Below, in pieces: positions 1 through 4,926 of a DNA stretch of 5,230 nt (within the stretch, counting starts at the first letter, position 1; each line of letters begins with the position of its first letter). The stretch is from Clostridia bacterium. GTDB taxonomy: Bacteria > Bacillota > Clostridia > Saccharofermentanales > UBA5734. The stretch lies in the NCBI GenBank assembly GCA_009929975.1, contig RZZF01000148.1, forward strand, positions 1 through 5,230, written 5' to 3'. The position numbers and the translations under genes were made by a program. The notes under the pieces were generated by a model. That model saw only the letters and a program-made list of their open reading frames with translations. It searched no databases and was not told the origin of the DNA.

Positions 1-2
1 AT

Positions 3-105
3 CATATGAATGTTACCGGGTTTTATTTTAACACCATATGAAAGCATATGAAAGATAATGATAGAAATATTGGCATATATACAGAAATATGAAAACATAT
101 GACGG
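3..105. promoter_or_regulatory. Cluster of CATATGAAAG-like 10-bp repeats, candidate operators of the DeoR-family regulator
   Basis: CATATGA occurs at 3-9, 35-41, 45-51 and 96-102. Two exact copies of CATATGAAAG lie in tandem at 35-44 and 45-54, followed in register by a degenerate copy ATAATGATAG at 55-64. A second tandem pair is AATATGAAAA at 86-95 plus CATATGACGG at 96-105. CATATATACA at 74-83 is a weaker, out-of-register relative. Unit starts at 3, 35, 45, 86 and 96 are separated by about 3, 1, 4 and 1 helical turns, so they face the same side of the DNA. Read on the other strand the unit is CTTTCATATG; several DeoR-family repressors (AgaR, for example) are known to bind TTTC-type direct repeats with about 10-bp spacing. 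Position just before a DeoR-family gene suggests autoregulation. The repeats are seen; the operator role is inferred. Confidence 0.5.
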
Positions 106-111
106 TATTAT
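106..111 (+). promoter_or_regulatory. Candidate -10 box for the DeoR-family gene
   Basis: TATTAT matches TATAAT at five of six positions and would place the transcript start near 118, giving a leader of about 28 nt before the GTG at 146. No good -35 box lies 16-18 bp upstream (AGAAAT at 83-88). The last two CATATGA-like repeats (86-105) occupy the -35 and spacer region, so a bound repressor would block polymerase. TTGGCA at 70-75 resembles a -35 box but has no matching -10 at the right distance. Tentative. Confidence 0.3.
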
Positions 112-145
112 TAAGCGGACTGCACAGAAAACGAGGAGCTGAATT

Positions 146-964
146 GTGAACATTATTGAAAGACGACGATGTATCATCGATATTCTCGAGAAAGAGCGGC
201 AGGTTTCCACCCAGCGGCTGGAAGAAATGATACCGGTTTCCGGTGCGACGATCCGCAGTGATCTGCGGGAATTGGAACAGGAAGGCGTCATCGAACGGTT
301 TCATGGCGGCGCGATGCTGGTCGAACAGTCAAAGCCTGATCACAGCTATATCAGTTTCACCAGGCGCAGTCTGCTCATGGGCGGCGAGAAGGACGCGATC
401 GGCCGTGAGGCGGCCAAACTCGTGCGTCAGGGACAGTCGATCATGCTCGATGCCAGTTCGACGGCGCTGGCGATGGTGCCTTATCTGGCAGGTATCCAGG
501 ACCTGACGATCATTACCAACGGCATTCACACCGCCATGGCGGTACAGAAACAGCAGGATATGCATACGATCATGATTGGCGGGGTGCTGCGGCCGCATTC
601 AGGATCCGTGGAAGGACTGCTCGGCGAGGATCTGCTGAGCCGTCTCGGCGCTGATACGATTTTCCTCTCCGCCAACGGCCTGAGCTTTGAACACGGTCTG
701 TCCGGTTTCAATATCCATGAACTGGCACTGAAGCAGCGGATGATCAGCCAGGCCCACCGCCTGATCGCGCTGGTCGACCACAGCAAGCTGGGGATCAGCT
801 CGTCAGCCAGCTATGCCAGATTTGAGCAAATTGATACGCTGATAACCGATGACGGTGCCGACGAATCGTTTATCGCCCGGGCCCGTGCGCTCGGCTGCAA
901 AGTCATTGTCGCGCGGCGCAGCCCCGGTTCTTCAGCCGGCGCGGCCATGAATCTGATAGAATAA
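146..964 (+). CDS. DeoR/GlpR-family transcriptional regulator
   Basis: A 272-residue cytoplasmic DNA-binding repressor; DeoR-family proteins usually have 240-280 residues and sense a phosphorylated sugar or similar metabolite. Residues 5-58 form the winged helix-turn-helix, with the family pattern R..I...L....QVS...L...IPVSGATIRSDLRELEQEG and the RFHGGA wing at 51-56; the recognition helix is about 34-46. Residues about 80-256 are the DeoRC sensor domain, fold-related to ribose-5-phosphate isomerase, showing LDASST (101-106), ITNG (123-126), IGG (144-146), DHSK (211-214) and ITDD (233-236). The start is GTG at 146, chosen because GAGGAG at 133-138 lies 7 nt upstream and the N-terminus then fits the family. 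The ligand and the target genes cannot be read from the sequence. Candidates are its own promoter, which carries the CATATGAAAG repeats, the downstream peptidase gene, or a gene left of the window. Confidence 0.93.
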   Translation: MNIIERRRCIIDILEKERQVSTQRLEEMIPVSGATIRSDLRELEQEGVIERFHGGAMLVEQSKPDHSYISFTRRSLLMGGEKDAIGREAAKLVRQGQSIMLDASSTALAMVPYLAGIQDLTIITNGIHTAMAVQKQQDMHTIMIGGVLRPHSGSVEGLLGEDLLSRLGADTIFLSANGLSFEHGLSGFNIHELALKQRMISQAHRLIALVDHSKLGISSSASYARFEQIDTLITDDGADESFIARARALGCKVIVARRSPGSSAGAAMNLIE

Positions 965-970
965 GAACCG

Positions 971-990
971 GGCCATGCACCGGCATGGCC
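971..990 (+). other. Perfect 8-bp stem-loop between the regulator and pepF
   Basis: GGCCATGC (971-978) and GCATGGCC (983-990) are exact reverse complements around a 4-nt loop ACCG. The hairpin begins 6 nt after the regulator's TAA stop and ends 13 nt before the pepF ribosome binding site. The following bases, TGAACAAGAAATG, contain no T-run, so this is not a standard intrinsic terminator. It could protect the 3' end of the upstream message, serve as a processing site, or attenuate partially. Whether pepF is read from the regulator's promoter is open; no obvious separate promoter fits in the 48-bp gap. Confidence 0.5.
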
Positions 991-1003
991 TGAACAAGAA
1001 ATG

Positions 1004-1009
1004 AGGTGC
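1004..1009 (+). promoter_or_regulatory. Ribosome binding site deciding the pepF start
   Basis: GAGGTG pairs with the 3' end of 16S rRNA (complement of its CACCTC core) and suits the ATG at 1013. The in-frame ATG at 1001 lies upstream of this site and has only TGAACAAGAA before it, with no Shine-Dalgarno match, so it is unlikely to be used. Confidence 0.7.
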
Positions 1010-1012
1010 CCC

Positions 1013-2827
1013 ATGAGCCAAGTACTGCCCCTGAGAAGTGAAGTCCCTGAATCGTTAACCTGGAACCTGAAGGATCTTTTTTCTGACGAGGCCGCGTTCG
1101 AAGCGGGTCTGGCGAAAGTCAGCGAGCAGACCGATGAACTGGTGGCCGGCTTCGCTGGCAAAATCGCCAGCCTGCAGGAAGCCGCGGACATCATGCGGCT
1201 GATTCACGCCTATGAGAAGCTGCTGATCAGCATCGACCGGATCGGCAATTATGCTTATCTGTCATTTTCCGTCGATATGACCGATGATCTTCGGGTCAGC
1301 CGGCTGCAGAAAACGGAAGCGTTAATCGCACAGATCGCCAGTCAGATCAGCTTTGTCGACAGTGACTTGATGGATGTCAATCCTGATGTCATGAAAAGCG
1401 CAGCTGAATCGGAGCCGGCCTATCAGGTCTTCTTTGAAGGAATTGAACGGCGCAGGCGGCATCGTCTGCATCCGGAAACGGAAAAGGTACTCGCCGCGTT
1501 ATCACCGGCGCTTGAACTGCCTCATACGGTCTATGAGCAGGCTAAGCACGCGGATATGGCGTTTCCTGATTTCCAGGCCGGCGGCAAGACATGGCCGCTC
1601 AGTTTTGTTTCCTTTGAGAATGACTACAATCTCGACGCATCGGCAGAGATACGCCGTGAAGCGTTCAAAGCCTTCTCCGCGACGCTGCGGCACTATCAGA
1701 ATACGGTCGCGGCATTATACAACGGTGAAGTCCAGAAACAGAAAATCATGGCCGGACTGCGCGGCTTTGATTCTGTCTTCGACTATCTGCTCGATGACCA
1801 GAAGGTGGACCGCAGCCTGTTCGACCGCCAGATTGACCTTATCCTGCAGGAACTGGCTCCGCATATGCGCCGCTATGCCCGCCTGCTCGCCAAAACACAC
1901 GGTTTGGACCGGATGACCTTTGCGGATTTGAAAATCGCGCTAGACGCCGGTTATGATCCCAAAGTGACGGTTGAAGAATCAAAACGATACATTTCCAGCG
2001 GGCTGCGGGTCCTCGGCCAGGATTATCATGATCTGGTCATGCAGGCCTATGATCAGCGCTGGGTCGACTTCGCCAGCAATAAAGGCAAATCGACCGGTGG
2101 ATTCTGCTCCTCTCCGTATCAGCTTCATGGCTATATTCTCCTGTCATGGACAGGACGGCTGAGCGAAGTCTTCACGCTGGCCCATGAACTGGGACACGCG
2201 GCTCATTTCGCCCTGAACCAGCAGCATCAGCCTTATCTGGCAACCGAGCCGTCCCTCTATCTGGTAGAAGCCCCGTCGACCTGCAATGAGATGCTGCTCA
2301 GCCAGGATCTGCTCAGCCAGAATGACGATCCCCGCTTCCAACGCTGGGTGCTGGCCTCGATGATCCAGAACACCTATTTCCATAACTTCGTCACCCATCT
2401 GCTGGAAGCGGCTTATCAGCGCGAAGTTTATCAGCTGGCCGACCAGGGTGAGTTCCTGACCGCGACGGTGCTCAATAAAATTAAACGTGATGTCCTGGAA
2501 AAATTCTGGGGTGACGCGGTTGAGATCACTGAAGGAGCGGAGTTGACCTGGATGCGCCAGCCCCATTATTACATGGGACTGTATTCCTACACCTACAGCG
2601 CGGGCCTGACCATCGCGACAGCCGCCAGCCAGCGGATCCGGCGTGAAGGAGAACCGGCGGTCGAGGACTGGCTGACCGCGCTCAAGGCCGGCGGTTCCGT
2701 CAGTCCGGTCGAATTCGCCAGATTGGCCGGCATCGATATCAACACCGATCAACCGCTGCGCGACACCATTGCCTATATCGGCTCGATCATCGATCAGCTG
2801 GAAACTTTGAGTGAAACGCTGGCCTGA
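1013..2827 (+). CDS. pepF: Oligoendopeptidase F (zinc metallopeptidase, family M3)
   Basis: A 604-residue cytosolic endopeptidase that cleaves short oligopeptides, typically in peptide recycling; the family is usually about 600 residues. The N-terminus LPLRSEVPESLTWNLKDLF is the PepF opening. The helical N-terminal region, including the M3 N-terminal domain at about 110-185, leads into the M3 catalytic domain (about 200-590). The zinc site is HELGH at 391-395, with E392 as general base. The third ligand is E419 in LVEAPST, 24 residues on, as in thimet oligopeptidase and neurolysin. HYYMGLYSYTYSAG at 518-531 supplies the conserved His and Tyr residues thought to stabilise the transition state. 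All key residues are present, so it should be active. An alternative start at 1001 would add MRCP. There is no signal peptide. The gene follows the DeoR-family gene on the same strand and converges on the dehydrogenase gene with 9 bp between stops. Confidence 0.95.
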   Translation: MSQVLPLRSEVPESLTWNLKDLFSDEAAFEAGLAKVSEQTDELVAGFAGKIASLQEAADIMRLIHAYEKLLISIDRIGNYAYLSFSVDMTDDLRVSRLQKTEALIAQIASQISFVDSDLMDVNPDVMKSAAESEPAYQVFFEGIERRRRHRLHPETEKVLAALSPALELPHTVYEQAKHADMAFPDFQAGGKTWPLSFVSFENDYNLDASAEIRREAFKAFSATLRHYQNTVAALYNGEVQKQKIMAGLRGFDSVFDYLLDDQKVDRSLFDRQIDLILQELAPHMRRYARLLAKTHGLDRMTFADLKIALDAGYDPKVTVEESKRYISSGLRVLGQDYHDLVMQAYDQRWVDFASNKGKSTGGFCSSPYQLHGYILLSWTGRLSEVFTLAHELGHAAHFALNQQHQPYLATEPSLYLVEAPSTCNEMLLSQDLLSQNDDPRFQRWVLASMIQNTYFHNFVTHLLEAAYQREVYQLADQGEFLTATVLNKIKRDVLEKFWGDAVEITEGAELTWMRQPHYYMGLYSYTYSAGLTIATAASQRIRREGEPAVEDWLTALKAGGSVSPVEFARLAGIDINTDQPLRDTIAYIGSIIDQLETLSETLA

Positions 2828-2842
2828 CAGGCGATGTCAGCC
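2821..2842. terminator. Small hairpin spanning the two convergent stop codons, possible bidirectional terminator
   Basis: CTGACA (2824-2829) pairs with TGTCAG (2835-2840) around the 5-nt loop GGCGA. Two further G-C pairs (2821-2822 with 2841-2842) form if C2823 bulges out. The stem contains the TGA of pepF on the plus strand and the TGA of the dehydrogenase on the minus strand. Neither side has a proper T-run, so termination efficiency is doubtful. No better terminator is visible near this junction. Confidence 0.25.
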
Positions 2843-4213
2843 AACGGTCGGTTTCGCCCAGGGCAGGGTGGCGAGAAAGGTTTCGAGAAGTCCGCAGTCA
2901 TCCAGCAGCTTAAACAGGCTGTAGCGTGAACGGTAATCCTTGCCCATACGTAGTGAGACACTGACTTGATCAGGTTCGATCTGCAGGTCCTGCGGCAGCC
3001 GCGGGGCCTGCAGTTTTTTCTGTACATTGATGATGGTCTCATAGGGCGGCAGATCAGCGATGATGTCACGCAATCGGGGCCACCGTTCCCTGGCCCGGTC
3101 AATCCGCCGACGCTGTTCGTCCGGAGTGAGAAAATCATCCGGGTTTTCCGCGATGATCATGCGTCCGGCTTCCTCGCCATAGGCCGCCATGATCTGCCAG
3201 GCTCTCTGTTCATGGCTGATCCTTTGCGCCAGGACGGCGTCCGGGTCGACGAAACTGAGTTGATTATCGGCGGCAAACAACGTATAAACCGGCCAGATCA
3301 TCAAGGTTGACAAGCCGACGGCCAGCCCGTGCGGCGGTTGGCGGCGGCCGCGCGCCAGCTGCATCATATCCCAGAGATGGACGATATTATGTTCAACGGA
3401 AGCGACTGCCCGGGTATGGCCGATGATCATGATGGTCAGACCTGCCAGCAGCAGCGCTTCGGTCAGCAGACGGATACCGGCTTCGCTGCGGCTGATGATG
3501 GCATCGATATGCTCAGTGACGCGGTCGACCGCGGCAATGACCATCTCGGCACACAAAGGGCAGAATGCTTCGTCATTAATCTCCTGCCCGATGCGCCAGT
3601 CTGTGATCGCGATGTATTTGCCGAGGACATCACCAACACCTCCGGCAATCATTTCCATCGGGGCCTGGCGCAGGATATCGAGATCACAGAGAATCAGATC
3701 CGGACTGTGGGCCTGGCGGTGTATTTTGCTGCCACGCAGAAGCAGCGGCGCGACCACCGAGGTATAGCCGTCCATGGACGGGGCCGTCGCGACGGCAGCA
3801 AATGGTTTGCCGGTCCGCATCGCGGCGATCCGGGTGGTATCCGTCAGTGAACCGGATCCGACGCTGATCAGAAAATCCGTTGTGTCTGTCATGGTCAGCA
3901 GCACTTCACCACAGGCCGTTTCATCCGGCAGCATCTCGCCGTCACGCCTGATCAGGCAGACATCCACCTTGAAACCACGCTGGCGGAGCTGTTCACAGAC
4001 TTCGCGCCCAGCCAGCGGCCAGGTCTTGTCATCCGCGACCAGCACCGCCTGTGTTCCCGGCAGATAGCGGCTGATCAGTTCACCCGCCCGGGCCAGCAGG
4101 CCACGGCCGACATGAATCGGACGGTCCGGCAACTGATGGGTCAGACCACAATCGCACGCGATCCCATCGAGCAGCAGACGCTGATTGTCATCATAGCTGA
4201 GCGTAACGGACAT
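2837..4213 (-). CDS. egsA: sn-Glycerol-1-phosphate dehydrogenase homologue (AraM/EgsA family)
   Basis: A 458-residue cytosolic NAD(P)H-dependent dehydrogenase of the iron-alcohol-dehydrogenase superfamily. The family reversibly reduces dihydroxyacetone phosphate to sn-glycerol-1-phosphate. The N-terminal Rossmann-like half carries VGSGSLTD (118-125) and the family signature APSMDGYTS (144-152); then comes APMEMIAGGVGDVLGKY (184-200). By comparison with glycerol dehydrogenase the metal ligands are D195, H275 (in EHNIVH) and H295 (in PPHGLAVG); all are present. The C-terminal part ends in GKDYRSRYSLFKLLDDCGLLE, also family-like. It is longer than Bacillus subtilis EgsA (394 aa). The start at 4213 is chosen because AAGGAGGA (4225-4218) stands 5 nt upstream of that ATG; the open frame extends 21 codons further to 4276 without support. 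In B. subtilis the product feeds heptaprenylglyceryl phosphate synthesis via PcrB; no partner gene is visible here. Another polyol-phosphate substrate is possible. Confidence 0.85.
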   Translation of the reverse strand: MSVTLSYDDNQRLLLDGIACDCGLTHQLPDRPIHVGRGLLARAGELISRYLPGTQAVLVADDKTWPLAGREVCEQLRQRGFKVDVCLIRRDGEMLPDETACGEVLLTMTDTTDFLISVGSGSLTDTTRIAAMRTGKPFAAVATAPSMDGYTSVVAPLLLRGSKIHRQAHSPDLILCDLDILRQAPMEMIAGGVGDVLGKYIAITDWRIGQEINDEAFCPLCAEMVIAAVDRVTEHIDAIISRSEAGIRLLTEALLLAGLTIMIIGHTRAVASVEHNIVHLWDMMQLARGRRQPPHGLAVGLSTLMIWPVYTLFAADNQLSFVDPDAVLAQRISHEQRAWQIMAAYGEEAGRMIIAENPDDFLTPDEQRRRIDRARERWPRLRDIIADLPPYETIINVQKKLQAPRLPQDLQIEPDQVSVSLRMGKDYRSRYSLFKLLDDCGLLETFLATLPWAKPTVG

Positions 4214-4217
4214 AAAG

Positions 4218-4225
4218 TCCTCCTT
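4218..4225 (-). promoter_or_regulatory. Ribosome binding site deciding the dehydrogenase start
   Basis: On the minus strand AAGGAGGA is followed by CTTT and the ATG at 4213. This is a near-perfect Shine-Dalgarno match with a 5-nt gap between GGAGG and the start codon. It overrules the longer open frame beginning at 4276, whose four upstream ATGs have no such site. Confidence 0.85.
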
Positions 4226-4248
4226 CATCATGGCCCGGAACATCCGTT

Positions 4249-4296
4249 GACAGGCCTTGCCTCCGGCTGTCTTCATTGTCAGAAACAGCCGACAGC
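4249..4296. other. Overlapping inverted repeats in the dehydrogenase leader
   Basis: GGCTGT (4265-4270) pairs with ACAGCC (4285-4290), and GCTGTC (4266-4271) also matches GACAGC (4291-4296). The same central segment can instead pair with GACAG at 4249-4253. In the leftward leader RNA this gives two mutually exclusive hairpins ahead of the ribosome binding site at 4225-4218. It might be an operator dyad or a leader structure; with 5-7 bp stems chance is a real alternative. Confidence 0.3.
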
Positions 4297-4304
4297 GTTA
4301 TTAT
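4276..4304 (+). promoter_or_regulatory. Promoter of the acetyltransferase gene
   Basis: TTGTCA at 4276-4281 (five of six to TTGACA) and TATTAT at 4299-4304 (five of six to TATAAT) are separated by exactly 17 bp. The transcript would start near 4311 and have a leader of about 58 nt before the ATG at 4369. The -10 box overlaps the leftward promoter's -10 box on the other strand. Confidence 0.6.
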
Positions 4305-4308
4305 ATCA
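4300..4308 (-). promoter_or_regulatory. Extended -10 promoter of the dehydrogenase gene
   Basis: The minus strand reads TGATATAAT, a perfect TATAAT with the TGN extension that lets sigma-A-type polymerase work with a poor -35 box. The region 17-18 bp upstream is GC-rich and has no -35 match, as is common for extended -10 promoters. The transcript would start near 4293, with a leader of about 80 nt to the ATG at 4213. Confidence 0.55.
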
Positions 4309-4345
4309 TCGTCAGGCTCCGGCCGGCGGATCCCCGTTACTTGAT

Positions 4346-4372
4346 ATGATGATGATGACGGAGGCACCATGA
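4346..4372 (+). other. Run of four ATG triplets opening an 8-codon frame that overlaps the acetyltransferase start
   Basis: Four consecutive ATG codons (4346-4357) begin the frame MMMMTEAP, whose TGA (4370-4372) overlaps the acetyltransferase ATG (4369-4371) as ATGA. Such an overlap would permit translational coupling. No Shine-Dalgarno sequence precedes 4346, so the leader peptide is doubtful. The GGAGG at 4360-4364 serves the real start, 4 nt downstream. The triplet run could also vary in length by slippage. Confidence 0.2.
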
Positions 4373-4926
4373 GAACTGTCTACTACACAGACCGGCTGAT
4401 ACTGCGTGTTCTCAAAGGCCGCGACGCGAAGCTGGTATGTGATTACTATCAACGCAACGAAGCGTTTCTGCGCGAATGGGAGCCACAGCGGGACGCTGAT
4501 TTTTTTACCAGACGCGGACAACGGCGTGATCTCGCAGCGGAATACCGCATGATCCGGCGCGAGCAGATGCTGAAACTCTGGCTGTTCAAGCGTGAGGATC
4601 CGGAACGGGTCATTGGCATGATCTCATTCACCAATCTGCTGTATGGGGATTTCTGTTCCTGTTTTCTCGGCTATAAGCTGGACCAGGCGGAAATCAACCG
4701 CGGTTATATGACCGAAGCGCTGGAGTACGGGATTGAACTGATGTTCCGGCAGTACGGCCTGCATCGGATCGAGGCGAATATCATGCCGCATAATGTCCGT
4801 TCACTGCGTGTTGTTGAAAAACTGGGATTCAAGCAGGAAGGACTGGCCCGCCGCTACCTCAAGATCAACGGACAGTGGCGCGACCACATTCATATGACGC
4901 TGCTCAACCAGCAGATGGAAGCGTAA
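4369..4926 (+). CDS. GNAT-family N-acetyltransferase, RimJ/RimL-like
   Basis: A 185-residue cytosolic enzyme that should transfer acetyl from acetyl-CoA to an amine. RimJ and RimL, its best-known relatives, acetylate the N-termini of ribosomal proteins S5 and L12. The N-terminus TDRLILRVLKGRDA is the usual opening of this branch. GMISFTNL (83-90) is the central strand. NRGYMTEAL (110-118) is the acetyl-CoA pyrophosphate loop (typical Q/RxxGxG/A position), and HNVRSLRVVEKLGFKQEG (141-158) is motif B with the Asn/Ser and LGF signature. The C-terminus LKINGQWRDHIHMTLLN is also typical, so the gene is complete. GGAGG at 4360-4364 supports the ATG at 4369. Its substrate is unknown; a small molecule or antibiotic cannot be excluded, but nothing points there. 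It is divergent from the dehydrogenase gene, and its last 126 nt lie antisense to the open frame of comEC. Confidence 0.9.
   Translation: MRTVYYTDRLILRVLKGRDAKLVCDYYQRNEAFLREWEPQRDADFFTRRGQRRDLAAEYRMIRREQMLKLWLFKREDPERVIGMISFTNLLYGDFCSCFLGYKLDQAEINRGYMTEALEYGIELMFRQYGLHRIEANIMPHNVRSLRVVEKLGFKQEGLARRYLKINGQWRDHIHMTLLNQQMEA

Noticed and set aside
1..145. CRISPR array or mobile-element end in the AT-rich repeat region
   Set aside because: The repeats are only 10 bp, without unique spacers of constant length, and there are no terminal inverted repeats or transposase remnants.
23..304. Minus-strand open frames over the regulator's start and upstream region
   Set aside because: They overlap the helix-turn-helix coding part of the regulator, and their C-terminal portions are just translations of the AT-rich CATATGAAAG repeat region.
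1001..1012. Upstream ATG at 1001 as the pepF start
   Set aside because: The ribosome binding site GAGGTG lies downstream of it at 1004-1009 and fits the ATG at 1013; the PepF N-terminus aligns from MSQVLPLRSE.
2144..2752. 202-codon open frame on the minus strand inside pepF
   Set aside because: It is antisense to the M3 catalytic core, whose motifs are intact; the product has no recognisable motif, and long antisense frames are expected with this GC-rich codon usage.
3329..3850. 173-codon open frame on the plus strand inside the dehydrogenase gene
   Set aside because: It is antisense to the conserved catalytic region of the dehydrogenase, has no ribosome binding site and no recognisable domain.
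4247..4252. Perfect TTGACA as a -35 box on the plus strand
   Set aside because: No acceptable -10 hexamer lies 15-19 bp downstream (TCTTCA at the 17-bp position); the TTGTCA/TATTAT pair further on is the better promoter.
4214..4276. Longer N-terminus of the dehydrogenase starting at 4276
   Set aside because: A near-perfect AAGGAGGA sits directly before the ATG at 4213, and the extra 21 residues do not resemble the family.
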